Part shown: piece by piece, positions 52,876 through 62,501 of the stretch | Layout of the letters: every line of letters starts with the position of its first letter | Numbering within the stretch: position 1 is the stretch's first letter | NCBI GenBank assembly: GCA_049487715.1 | Contig: CP150558.1 | Coordinates: 496,001 to 560,000, forward strand | Length of the DNA: 64,000 bases | Direction: 5' to 3' | From: Pycnococcus provasolii | Lineage: Eukaryota; Chlorophyta; Pseudoscourfieldiophyceae; Pseudoscourfieldiales | The notes under the pieces: generated by a model | The model's input: the letters and a program-made list of their open reading frames with translations, nothing else | What the model was told of the DNA's origin: nothing | The model's database searches: none | Program-made: the position numbers and the translations under genes

Positions 52876-53493
52876 CCCACCTCTCCAGACTCCCCCACAC
52901 CTTTAAACCCCAACACTCCATACCAAACCCCGATACCATACCAAACCCCGACAAGCCGGAGCCTTTCGCCAACGTTTTCGAGTTCAAGGCCAGTTTGGGG
53001 CCGGATTTTGCGCACTTCCCGCTGGTTGTTTTGGGAAACCCTGCCGCCGGAGGAGAAGTTTTGCACAACAGGGCGTACGCGCAGTCTATTCTAGGTTTGG
53101 CAAACGACGACGAGCTCTGCTCCGTCCTATCGATGGATGTTGTTGAAAGCAGGTGCCGAGTATGAAGCAAAAGTGTCTGTCGACAACAACAAACTCAAGA
53201 GAACATCATTCATACAAGTTCTCAACGCCATAACAAAGAACGAAGTCGTCAATAAGAATGCAGTTGACTATGTTGTAGAAAGAGGCTGGTTTTCGACATG
53301 CTTCTACTACAACGATGCCCACGAACGCGATGATGTGATCAGGGACCGAGAAAAGAGGTACATACCTCTCCTGGATGAGCTACCATTAGGGATGCCGCTA
53401 CTATGGGTGTAGATGACCGAAGAGAGGTTCGCCGAGATGGATGGAGCTTGGGGAGATACCATCATAGCGACCGGCGCCATCCATCGAGAGTGA
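52876..53493 (+). pseudogene. Degenerate gene fragment of unknown family
   Basis: A frame open from the duplication to 53163 encodes a coding-like stretch (PEPFANVFEFKASLGPDFAH, then VVLGNPAAGGEVLHNRAYAQ). The next frame (53137-53412) follows a possible AAGCAG acceptor and encodes VSVDNNKLKRTSFIQVLNAI, then a TAG at 53410-53412, after which the same frame continues (MTEERFAEMDGAWGDTII) to a TGA near 53493. The in-frame stop and frame change suggest a decayed gene. It might be part of a mobile or repeated sequence; I recognise no domain. Confidence 0.35.
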
Positions 53494-53826
53494 GGGCATC
53501 TATCAGTGTGAAATATCTTGCAATAAGGGTTTGCGAGCGATGATGGTCCCGAGAGAAGAAGTAAGAAAAAGGAATTCGGGGACTCCCATTTCCCCGTGCA
53601 AATTTAACAACCTAATTTACCAGTGTGAAGACCCTTCCTTTTTTCTTCCTTCTTCCCTCCGACCCGAGCAAGTCCACACTGAGGGAGGGAGGGAGAAACG
53701 CACACGGCACACGCGCGTGACGCGTCACAGATAGATCGATCTATCAGGGTAGTTCGGTCACTCAGCAGCAGTAGCTCGTTTTTGCTCGCTTGATTTCTTT
53801 CAACAACTCGTTCGTTGTTCGTGGTG

Positions 53827-56079
53827 ATGATGAAGTCGTTTGCCTCATCAACTTTGAATTTGATTTTCTGCTTTTTCGTCATCATCAACATCATCAACGT
53901 TGATGACGTTAGTGATGCGGCGGATTTCAACGTGCAAACCGGATCGCTGCGAATCACCTCGCCAGAAGCAATACGCCAAACCGCCGACTCCGCCATCGGA
54001 GACTTTGGCGTGCCGCTGTACGGGGCAACACTCGTGGGCGAGGTGGTCGTGCCGCCGACTGGGGAAGAACGAGGATGTGCGCCGCTCTCCAAGCAGCTCG
54101 TCGCGACGTCGCCGAACATGCCCGTCATTGCACTGCTCACGCGAGGCGACTGCTTCTTCGTCGAGAAGGTGCACAACGCACAGCAGGCGGGTGCCGCGGC
54201 GGCGATCATCATGGACAATGTCGACGAAGGACTGCTGACGATGGCAAATCCCGTCGACAACCCGTCGGTGGACGTCATCGCGGAGAAGGTGGTCATCCCA
54301 TCCACGCTCGTCGCGAAGTCCGTGGGCGAGGCGATGCGAGGCGCGCTCAAGGAAGGATCGCGCGTCGTCGTCGAGATGGACTGGAAGGAGAGCATCAGCC
54401 ATCCTGACGATCGCGTCGAGTACGAATTCTGGACGACGTCAAACGACGGGTGTGGACCCAACTGCGAGAGGCAGGCAGCTTTCAAGCGCGACTTTAAGGA
54501 GAAAGCCATCAAATTCGACCAGGGGAAACACACGCTCAGCACGCCGCACTTCCTGATGTGGCACTGCACGAATCACGAATCGACATCCTCCACCACCGAC
54601 AAGGAAGGATGCTACAGCCAGTGCATTCGCGGTGGCCGATACTGCGATCCCACCGCGTCGAGCGACGAGCAGTCGCGATCGGAGGTGATGGGTGGTGGCG
54701 GTGGAATCAAGCCTGTGCTCGGGCGCGAGGTGATGGCAGAGAACCTTAGGCAGCTCTGCCTGCATCGTAACGCCGCCCAGAATGGCCAGTCATGGGTGTG
54801 GTGGGAGTACGCCAGTCGCTACGTCGACGAGTGTCCCGCCACAGGATCCGGGTCGCGCGGATTTGGGCGCGACTGCTCGCTGCGTGTGATGGACGATATC
54901 TCGCGCGAGTTCCGCGGTGCGATTGACCTTCAGAAGATTGAGTCGTGCGTCGGCGACGTCGACGAGGACCTGCCACACCCTCTCCTCGACGAGGAGTCGA
55001 AGCTGCAGGCTGGGAGCACGCAACGCACGAAGGTGATCCTTCTGCCGACAATCATGATCAACGAGAGGCAGTACCGCGGGCGACTCGACGTGCAGAGCGT
55101 CATGCACGGCCTCTGTGCCGGTTTCGACGAAAGCACCGAGCCCGCGGCTTGTCTCAGCAGCGTCATCGAGCGCAACGAGTGCACGAGGGACAACGACTTT
55201 GGAGGCTGCTGGAAGTCAGATTCCGCTGGCACGTTCCACGCGTGCTTGGACACGTTCCGAGGATATCGGTGCGAATGCCCCAGCGGATTCCGCGATGCAG
55301 CTGGTGAAAATGCGGATCTAGAGACGAAAGGTAAGTCGTGCCGCGACATCGACGAGTGTGACGAGGGCACGCACGAGTGCGACCAGACGTGTGAGAACAC
55401 CGTTGGATCGTACCGATGCTTGTGTGCACCGGGATATCGGCTCGTGCTCGACCGCGCGTGTTTCGTCTCGGACATGTGCAAGGCTTTCCCGAATGGTGGT
55501 TGCGGAGCGCATGCCACGTGCATTTCAGATCCAGTCGAAGATAAACGATTCGACGGTAGGGAAGCTGACGGTCGGTGCCAGTGCGACGACGGATACGTTC
55601 TCGATCCTCACAATATCAAGATGTGCATCAAGGAGCACAAATTCCACGAGGGAATTAGCATCGGCATGTTCGTTCTTGGCAGCATCGTCGTCGTTCTCCT
55701 CCTCGCGACGATTGGGTACTCGCTGTACAAATGGAGGCTTCGTCAGCACATGGATGCGGAGATCCGACAGGTTCTGAGCCAATACATGCCCTTAGACACC
55801 ACCGCTGCTGCCGGTGCCGCCGCACCAGCCCCACCTCGAGAGTTTGGCGACGAATTCACTCGAGATTTTAACGACAGCTACCACGAAGACGACACTTCGA
55901 CCATGCCGTTGGGCGAAATTCGTGCTTCAAAGAAGGCGGCGGTGGAGGAGGAGGAGCAGCGCGATGGCAACACAACAAATGCTGTTGTGCACGATATGGC
56001 GGTGGTGAGATTTGCAGAGGAGGACGACGACGACGACAAGGACAACCAAGATCGGCGAGGTGGGACTACTGCAAACTAA
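53827..56079 (+). CDS. Vacuolar sorting receptor (VSR/BP-80 family)
   Basis: It sorts soluble proteins with vacuolar signals between the Golgi and the vacuole or prevacuole. The ATG at 53827 gives 750 residues: a signal peptide (about 1-32), a protease-associated domain (about 60-165, with NPVDNPSVDVIAEKVVIPS), a Cys-rich central domain (WTTSNDGCGPNCE, LMWHCTNHE, QCIRGGRYC), three EGF-like repeats (about 445-600, with a calcium-type DIDECDEGTHEC), one membrane helix (about 611-636) and a cytosolic tail. The tail holds YMPL at about residues 653-656, the same Tyr-based adaptor signal that plant VSRs use. The later tail is longer and more acidic than in plants. Confidence 0.95.
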   Translation: MMKSFASSTLNLIFCFFVIINIINVDDVSDAADFNVQTGSLRITSPEAIRQTADSAIGDFGVPLYGATLVGEVVVPPTGEERGCAPLSKQLVATSPNMPVIALLTRGDCFFVEKVHNAQQAGAAAAIIMDNVDEGLLTMANPVDNPSVDVIAEKVVIPSTLVAKSVGEAMRGALKEGSRVVVEMDWKESISHPDDRVEYEFWTTSNDGCGPNCERQAAFKRDFKEKAIKFDQGKHTLSTPHFLMWHCTNHESTSSTTDKEGCYSQCIRGGRYCDPTASSDEQSRSEVMGGGGGIKPVLGREVMAENLRQLCLHRNAAQNGQSWVWWEYASRYVDECPATGSGSRGFGRDCSLRVMDDISREFRGAIDLQKIESCVGDVDEDLPHPLLDEESKLQAGSTQRTKVILLPTIMINERQYRGRLDVQSVMHGLCAGFDESTEPAACLSSVIERNECTRDNDFGGCWKSDSAGTFHACLDTFRGYRCECPSGFRDAAGENADLETKGKSCRDIDECDEGTHECDQTCENTVGSYRCLCAPGYRLVLDRACFVSDMCKAFPNGGCGAHATCISDPVEDKRFDGREADGRCQCDDGYVLDPHNIKMCIKEHKFHEGISIGMFVLGSIVVVLLLATIGYSLYKWRLRQHMDAEIRQVLSQYMPLDTTAAAGAAAPAPPREFGDEFTRDFNDSYHEDDTSTMPLGEIRASKKAAVEEEEQRDGNTTNAVVHDMAVVRFAEEDDDDDKDNQDRRGGTTAN

Positions 56080-56271
56080 CACAACAACTTCGAACGTCCG
56101 TGTGTGAGCGAATCAGTGAAAAACCGAAAGCAAAACAATAAAGTGAGAGATCAAGCTTACATAGAAAGAGAGAGAGAGGAGGAGGAGGAAAGAAAGCGCG
56201 ATGTTTTTTTTAGCATTGATTGTAGTAATCAGCAAATCGTGAAATAAAAATCATTTGACTGGTCGTCGTCA

Positions 56272-57579
56272 TCAGGAAGATGTTGGTATGACCTTCGGTG
56301 GAGGTCGACGAGGTTGTCGTCGTACAATTTTCTGTGCACTCAAGTGCAATGCAAGCGCGCCAGCTTCTATCATCACAGTCACAAGAAGATGGTTAGATTT
56401 GGGTGCGAAAGCAGCACGACGCAAACAGCCACAAAGCAGGGGGAAGAGCATCCTGCATCCGTGGCGTGATTTCTTCTTTCGTTGTTGTTGATGAGCATCG
56501 GACTGCTCCTCCTCCTCCTCCTCTTTCTCCTCCTGCTGCTTGTCAGCCTTGCAAATGTTGTTGTCGTCGTCTTGATCCTCTTCTTCGAATTTCAGCACGC
56601 GCCACACACTACATGATTCATCATCAGGCGACTCAGATTCCTCCTCATCCGTGGCGAAGGATGGTGCTGGTGGTGACTCCAAAATCCTCCTCCTTGCCAT
56701 TTCTATTGCCGCGTCCGTCGACCACGAAGATGGAAGAATTTCCAGAGACGACACAGCATACGGATGATGCGTTGCAGTAGCGTGTCTGCTCCCAAGAACC
56801 TCGCCGAGCATGGAAAGTGCATCTGACAGGTCAGCAGCAAGCCGTTCGCGGCTTTTGTCAGCATCAATGATGAGGCGACGCAGTCGCACGCATGTTTCAC
56901 ACATCACCACTTGGGCCTCATCGTCGTCTTCGCTATTATTGCTGCTGCTACTGCTGCTTAAACTAAGAAGCGGGTCGTCGTCGTGCACCTCCTCCTTTTC
57001 GTCATCGCTCAATGAGGAATGCGGCGAGAACACTAATCGACGCGCCGGGAACACGAGCAGCTCGATAGGAGGTTCTCGACCACCACGGTCATCTTCTTCC
57101 CGGCTTTGCCACGACGTCCTAGTAGTAGTAGTGGGCGTGACCAATTGAGCAAGTGCAGTTGGACTGAGCAGCGGGTCAACAACGGCAGGAGCCTGAACAC
57201 CTCCTCGATGTTGTCGCGTCCATGGTGCGGCGGTACTGCTTGGATGAACGTCGTGGAGCAGATCATCATGCGTCGTCTCATCATCGTCATTCGACCATAA
57301 ATGAGAGCAGCGCGGCGGCGGTATAATGGTGGCTGGAAAGACCAAGAGCCGCACCTCCACCGCGAACGAGTCGTCGAGTGGCGGCGGGTCGAGCACGCGG
57401 AGTGCGACGACGACGCGGTACCGAAACCACTCATCGTCGTCGCAGCAAATCACACCAGCCACTTCGTCCCACTCGCTTGGTGCGCGTCGTCGTGACATCG
57501 TCGACGATGCCTCCATGAAATCATTGCAATGTTGTTCTTCATCTGAGGAGGAGGAGGTGGACGCAGCGGCAGGTTCCAT
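56272..57579 (-). CDS. Hypothetical acidic protein
   Basis: The ATG at 57579 (MEPAAASTSSSS) gives 435 residues. The frame continues upstream without an ATG. It has many Asp/Glu/Ser runs, a possible beta-rich piece (FRYRVVVALRVLDPPPLDDS), a short Cys/Arg segment (CETCVRLRRLIIDADKSRERL) and a basic, hydrophobic C-terminus. No family is recognised. It may be low-complexity but real; the codon pattern is consistent over the length. Confidence 0.5.
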   Translation of the reverse strand: MEPAAASTSSSSDEEQHCNDFMEASSTMSRRRAPSEWDEVAGVICCDDDEWFRYRVVVALRVLDPPPLDDSFAVEVRLLVFPATIIPPPRCSHLWSNDDDETTHDDLLHDVHPSSTAAPWTRQHRGGVQAPAVVDPLLSPTALAQLVTPTTTTRTSWQSREEDDRGGREPPIELLVFPARRLVFSPHSSLSDDEKEEVHDDDPLLSLSSSSSSNNSEDDDEAQVVMCETCVRLRRLIIDADKSRERLAADLSDALSMLGEVLGSRHATATHHPYAVSSLEILPSSWSTDAAIEMARRRILESPPAPSFATDEEESESPDDESCSVWRVLKFEEEDQDDDNNICKADKQQEEKEEEEEEQSDAHQQQRKKKSRHGCRMLFPLLCGCLRRAAFAPKSNHLLVTVMIEAGALALHLSAQKIVRRQPRRPPPKVIPTSS

Positions 57580-57927
57580 GGCGGAATTCGATTTATTTTG
57601 AAGAGTTTGAAAACTGGTCTGTCGGTCTCGTCTGGAGGGAGGGAAGGGGGGGGGCAGGGGAGGGAGAACCAAAAAAAGGGACCAAAAAGAGGGAAAACCT
57701 CAAAAACCGTCTTGAGTAGAGTTTGGGGCCGTCTAAAAAGGTCGTTTTTCAAACCAGAGAATAGGGGGTCCCGACCGAAAGATTCGTTGCAGACAGATGC
57801 AAATTTATTGGGCGCGAAATCGTTCCCATCAAAATATCTCAGGTTAGGGGGTTAGGGTTTTATAAGGGGGCAAGATGATTTCGGATTTTGAATCATTCAC
57901 TTCGACAGCTATCACGTCGCGAGCGAT
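57580..57927. other. Short intergenic with telomere-like motif
   Basis: AGGTTAGGGGGTTAGGGTTTTATAAGG lies at about 57840-57866 (described here as its key units GGTTAGGG), about 60 bp before the ankyrin gene. A G run lies at about 57648-57655. No gene. Confidence 0.6.
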
Positions 57928-59187
57928 ATGCCTCGCGACGGCGGTGCGTCATCACGTTGTAGTAAAGATGATGAAACATGCACCATGACGCATGCGCCTG
58001 CTGTAGAGGAGGACGAGGAGGACGACGAGGCTGAGGGAACGCCGTGGTACAGAGAACGCCTGTGGCGTATGGCACAGCCTGCTCATGATGGGACGCCGTC
58101 GTCGTCGGCATGCATTCAGCTACCACCCCGAGGAACGCCAGAGCGAGCCGAAGCTGTGCACACCTTCAACGCATTCTTTCGCAAGGATCGTGCAAATGCT
58201 CAGCTCGCATTGTCCAAATCGCGATGCTACATGGCGACGCGGCACAATAGGCCTGAGCATCTCCAAACTTTGATCACTCGTCGGCGAGAAGACTATAACA
58301 AGCCTGATCTAGAAGGACTAGCACCCATACACATCGCCGCGCGCGAGGGATACGATGAGTGCCTTCGCATCCTAATTCGCGCAAAGGCTACCGTGAATGA
58401 CGCAGACAACTCTGGACACACGCCCATTATGCACGCCGCGTGGTTTGAACACGCAGCGTGTTTGAAGATGCTCATCGACGCCGGTGCGGACATCAATGCG
58501 CAAAATTCCAAAACGCTAACTCCCGTGCACTTCGCCGCCGCAGGAGGACACGCGACAACACTGAAGATGCTCATGGACGCCGGGGCGGACATCAATGCCC
58601 AAGGTGACAATAAGCTAACTCCCGTGCACTTCGCCGCCGCAGGAGGACACGCGACAACACTGCAGATGCTCATGGACGCCGGGGCGGACATCAATGCCCA
58701 AGGTGACATTAAGCAAACTCCTGTGCACGCCGCCGCCTTTAATGGACGCGCGACAACACTGCAGATGCTCATGGACGCCGGGGCGGACATCAATGCGCAA
58801 GATGACGTAAAGCGTACTCCCATGCACATCGCCGCTTTAAATGGACACGCCACAGTTGTGCAGATGCTCATCGACGCCGGGGCGGACATCAATGCGCAAG
58901 ATGACGTAAAGTGTACTCCCGTGCACGCCGCCTCTTTTGAGGGACACGTGACGGTAGTGCGGATGCTCATTCAAACTGGGGCAGATGTCAACGTAAAGGA
59001 TGACCCCGGAAAGCGTACTCCCATGCACGCCGCCGCTCATATGGGACATACTAAAGTTGTGCAGATGCTCATCGACGCCGGCGCGGACGTCAACGCAAAG
59101 GATGACGCAGGCGCAACTCCCGCGATGATGGCTGCACGGCGCGGACATAAGGAGTGCGTGAAAGCAATCGTTGCCGCGTGCGTGTAA
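57928..59187 (+). CDS. Ankyrin-repeat protein
   Basis: The 419-residue frame starts at the ATG at 57928. An acidic N-terminus and a charged linker (about 1-125) precede about nine ankyrin repeats (about 128-415) with the usual TPxHxAAxxGH, then LLxxGADxNAxD pattern. Units near 58516-58900 are very similar in DNA with a 99-bp period, showing recent internal duplication. No catalytic domain is present, so a protein-binding scaffold is the likely role. It converges with the kinesin gene at about 104 bp. Confidence 0.9.
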   Translation: MPRDGGASSRCSKDDETCTMTHAPAVEEDEEDDEAEGTPWYRERLWRMAQPAHDGTPSSSACIQLPPRGTPERAEAVHTFNAFFRKDRANAQLALSKSRCYMATRHNRPEHLQTLITRRREDYNKPDLEGLAPIHIAAREGYDECLRILIRAKATVNDADNSGHTPIMHAAWFEHAACLKMLIDAGADINAQNSKTLTPVHFAAAGGHATTLKMLMDAGADINAQGDNKLTPVHFAAAGGHATTLQMLMDAGADINAQGDIKQTPVHAAAFNGRATTLQMLMDAGADINAQDDVKRTPMHIAALNGHATVVQMLIDAGADINAQDDVKCTPVHAASFEGHVTVVRMLIQTGADVNVKDDPGKRTPMHAAAHMGHTKVVQMLIDAGADVNAKDDAGATPAMMAARRGHKECVKAIVAACV

Positions 59188-59291
59188 ATACATTTTATTT
59201 AATTTTTTGGAAATAGTGAAGGACATCTATTATTACGGCTACAAACAAACAAACAAAACACGAACAATAAATGCGTGTCAACGTGTGTGTC

Positions 59292-62135
59292 TCACCGCAT
59301 CGGCGGGTGGTTCAGAGGACGGGCCGAGCTCGGCCTACCGCTGCTCGGACGACGCGGTCGATCGGTCGATGACGGCGGCCGCTCTGGACCACGCGAGTCC
59401 TTCGCCGCGGCTGGCGACGGTGCCATGGCCGTGCCATCTGAGGTGGAGGTGGTGGAGGAGGAAGAGACAGGTGCCGTGTTAGCTCTTGCGGAGCCGAGCT
59501 CCACGGCGCGAACGCGCTGCGCGAACGTGAGCGAACATCCTGTCTCCGACGAGCACGAGGTGGTTGCACTCACGTTCACCACCATGAGAACCTTCGAGTT
59601 GCCGCCGAGGCTGTCCTGCAGCACGTGCGTGAGGCGGCTGTTGCGGTACGGCACGTGCTTTTCCTTTGCGGCCAGTGACGCAATCACGTCGCCGAGTGCG
59701 CTTAGGCTCTTGTTGATCGCCATCGCCTCCGCCAACCTCTCTCCGCTCGCTTCCGATTGCTTGACACGCTCGCTGCCAGCCAGGTCGATGATGTGAAGCT
59801 TGCCCATGCTCGAGACGCCCGTGAGCTTGTTTTTTGCGTAGCAAGAGACGCTCAGCACGCTGTGGCTTCGCGACGAGTGCTCGTTCATGTTCGTCGAGAA
59901 CGTCGCGCGATTGCCCTGCGCTCGTTCCATCATCAGCTCGACGTCGCGCGCACTCGACACCGATTCGGCAGTCAATCCTGGAACGAACGTGCCGCCGCCA
60001 GGAGCCATGTGCACCTCAAGCTTCTGCTGCGGCGGCGCGCCCGGCTGCCTGGCAGCCGCGGGAGCAAGCAGGTCACGGATCGCCTCGAGGTAAATTTCGA
60101 ACGCCGACGCCTTCATCGAGAGCTCGTAGTCTCCCTCGCGCTCAGCCGCCGTCTCGAACAGCTTGCACAGAGCTCGCTGAGCTACACCAGGATCATCACG
60201 TGATGATCCGATCATCGTGTGGGTCTTTCCACTTCCCGTCTGGCCGTATGCAAACACGCATACATTGTAACCATCGAGCACGGACGACGTGAGAGGCGCA
60301 ATGTCGCGGAAGACGTCCTCCTGCGTGCAGTCCGGATCAAAGACGCGGTCAAACTCGTACGTCTTTGTAGCGCGCTCGCCAATCAGCGAAATCTCGTCCT
60401 CGCCTGGGAATCGGATCGGACCCACAGCCCTGTTGTGTGCACTCGACGCGTACAACTGCGCAGCGCGACTGCCTCCCGTGGCGCGCGCCTCTTCGATCAC
60501 CTCCGCCTCCTCGATCGCCTCCCTTTCCGAAAGCGGGCGCACACGGCAGTACACGCGGATGTTGCCGCGCAGCTCCTGCAGCAGGTTGTACAGGCGCTTG
60601 CGCTCCTTGCACTCTCGGCGGTACTTTGAAATGGCATCATTCAGCGACATGATCGCTCCGCTGGCAAGGAAGAGGTTGAGTTCGCGCTGGAACAGTGCCG
60701 CAAACGCAGGCACGGCTGTGGCGAGCGCCTCCGCCTCGCTTCTCGTCTGATTGTTCTTCTCGCGGAGTTTGGCGAGCTCAGCCTGCGCGCCGCGCAGACC
60801 CTGCACCGTGCTATTCATCCTGTCAGCCATCGTCGCAGCCGCCGCCTCCGCCGCCGCCGCTGCCGCGACGCTCGACTCCGAACGAAACGACGCGTCGTTC
60901 TCCGCCGCCAGCCGTGCTTCCTCTGCGAGCTGCCGTGCATCGCGCTGCGCCTCGAGAGCCGCGCGGAGCTCTGCCACCTCCGCCTCGGAGCGCTGCGCCG
61001 CCGCGACCTGTTCATCAAGCATCGCTTGGTTCTCCTCCAGCATAGACATCAGGCTCTCCGCCTGGACCGCCGCCTTGGCGCGCTCGTCCTCCACGGTCTG
61101 CATGCGCTCGCGCATTGCGGCAGCGGCCGCCTCGCCGTTGCCAGCCTCCGACGCCTCAGCCGCCGCGACGTGCGCGGATGCCGCCTCCTCGCGGAGCTCC
61201 TCGCACTTCATTTCGAGGTCGGCGATGCGCGCACGAACGTGCTCGAGCTCGCGGTCGCGCGAAGCCAGCTCCGTCTTAAGTGTGTCTGTCGAGCCTTCGC
61301 GACCCCCTTCCGACGCGGCCAAGCGCTCGAGATCCTTGCTACGCAGCCTCTCCGCCTGCAGCTCCGCCTGCAGCTGCGCGCACTTCGCCTTGACATCCAT
61401 GAGCGCCTTCTTCGCGCCCTCCTCGCTGATGTTCGCCATGGCCTTTTCACCGGCGTCCGCGTTAGGCGCTGGTGCAGAAGCCGCCCTGATGGGTGGCGGT
61501 GGCGAGTTGGGCGCGCGCTGCCCAAGAGCCTCCGCGGCAGTCTTTTTTCCGCTTGCAAGCGTGGCGTCGATGAACCCGGTTGCGCCGAACGGCTCGACGA
61601 GTTCGAGCGGCCCGTCGGGAACGCGACTTCCCTCCGTGAGCGGCGGCGTGGCGTCCTGCAGTTCGCGCACGACGTCCGGCGAGTCGAGGTAGAGGTTGAC
61701 GGTGACCCAGAGCGTTTTCTTGAGCTTGACTGCCCACTGGTATCCGACGACGTACACCTTGCTTTTGACCTTTCCCTTCCTGCCCACGACTTGCATTTTG
61801 AACATGTCGCTCTCGACAGCCCAGCTGGCGATTTCGTTGTAAGCGAGCGTGCGGTATACCCTCTTGCTAGCGTCAACGACGGCGACCCCGTTTATGTCTA
61901 CCCATATGAAGCAGTCAACGTCCTTGGCCCCACCGAACGCGGTATCTCTGACTTCCTTGGCGACGACGACGACAGGTCTCACGGGTGTATGTTCAGGCAC
62001 GGCCTTAATTTTCGCCTCGAGTGCGATCCGTTCGGCGTAGTCGAAATCGGCGTCTGAGAGAACGAGAGAGGAGTCAGGCAACTGAGGAGAGAGCAACGTG
62101 TGCACTGGTACTGGTGGTGGTGGTGGGGCGGACAT
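59292..62135 (-). CDS. Kinesin-14 family, C-terminal motor, with N-terminal PH/FERM-F3-like domain
   Basis: The ATG at 62135 gives 947 residues. Residues about 60-180 read as a PH-like fold of the FERM F3 kind (CFIWVDINGVAVVD, then YRTLAYNEIASWAVE). A Pro/Ser linker follows, then a coiled coil (about 240-500) and the neck ELRGNIRVYCRVRP (about 525). The motor (about 525-880) has the P-loop GQTGSGKT (about 632), switch I NEHSSRSHS, switch II DLAGSER (about 783) and KSLSALGDVI. A Ser/Pro/Arg tail ends the protein. The neck and the motor at the C-terminus mark it as minus-end-directed kinesin-14. Plant KCBP has a MyTH4-FERM tail; here only the F3-like part is seen. Confidence 0.9.
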   Translation of the reverse strand: MSAPPPPPVPVHTLLSPQLPDSSLVLSDADFDYAERIALEAKIKAVPEHTPVRPVVVVAKEVRDTAFGGAKDVDCFIWVDINGVAVVDASKRVYRTLAYNEIASWAVESDMFKMQVVGRKGKVKSKVYVVGYQWAVKLKKTLWVTVNLYLDSPDVVRELQDATPPLTEGSRVPDGPLELVEPFGATGFIDATLASGKKTAAEALGQRAPNSPPPPIRAASAPAPNADAGEKAMANISEEGAKKALMDVKAKCAQLQAELQAERLRSKDLERLAASEGGREGSTDTLKTELASRDRELEHVRARIADLEMKCEELREEAASAHVAAAEASEAGNGEAAAAAMRERMQTVEDERAKAAVQAESLMSMLEENQAMLDEQVAAAQRSEAEVAELRAALEAQRDARQLAEEARLAAENDASFRSESSVAAAAAAEAAAATMADRMNSTVQGLRGAQAELAKLREKNNQTRSEAEALATAVPAFAALFQRELNLFLASGAIMSLNDAISKYRRECKERKRLYNLLQELRGNIRVYCRVRPLSEREAIEEAEVIEEARATGGSRAAQLYASSAHNRAVGPIRFPGEDEISLIGERATKTYEFDRVFDPDCTQEDVFRDIAPLTSSVLDGYNVCVFAYGQTGSGKTHTMIGSSRDDPGVAQRALCKLFETAAEREGDYELSMKASAFEIYLEAIRDLLAPAAARQPGAPPQQKLEVHMAPGGGTFVPGLTAESVSSARDVELMMERAQGNRATFSTNMNEHSSRSHSVLSVSCYAKNKLTGVSSMGKLHIIDLAGSERVKQSEASGERLAEAMAINKSLSALGDVIASLAAKEKHVPYRNSRLTHVLQDSLGGNSKVLMVVNVSATTSCSSETGCSLTFAQRVRAVELGSARANTAPVSSSSTTSTSDGTAMAPSPAAAKDSRGPERPPSSTDRPRRPSSGRPSSARPLNHPPMR

Positions 62136-62325
62136 GATTCCCAGTACTTCGCCGAATGAATCGGGGGAGGGGAAGATTTGAAACTCAAGAACTCGATTCG
62201 GCACTCGCTTTCTCGCTCGCTGTTAACAACCTAATTCTTTCGTCATCCCGTATAAATGCCTTGAGTATTTCCTCCAAGGTTTTACAGCTTCTTGGTGTAT
62301 TCTCGTAGTGGTTCGGGGAGGGGTC

Positions 62326-62343
62326 TCTGGGGGGGGGGGGGGG
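62326..62343. promoter_or_regulatory. G homopolymer upstream of the FMN reductase gene
   Basis: A run of about 14 G lies about 160 bp before the ATG at 62502 and about 195 bp before the divergent kinesin ATG. It is one of several such tracts near gene starts. Confidence 0.3.
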
Positions 62344-62501
62344 CTGATTATTTTGCTCGTCTCTCGTAGTGGTATGAACCAGGTCCAGGTGGTCTGCTTT
62401 GCCCGGCCTGCTTCGCTGGTGCTGTGCAAGGCTGTTGCTTGTGTTGGTTCGTTTTCAAAAAGTCCAAACGCACTTGGGCCTGTTCTGTTGTCCATCCTGT
62501 C

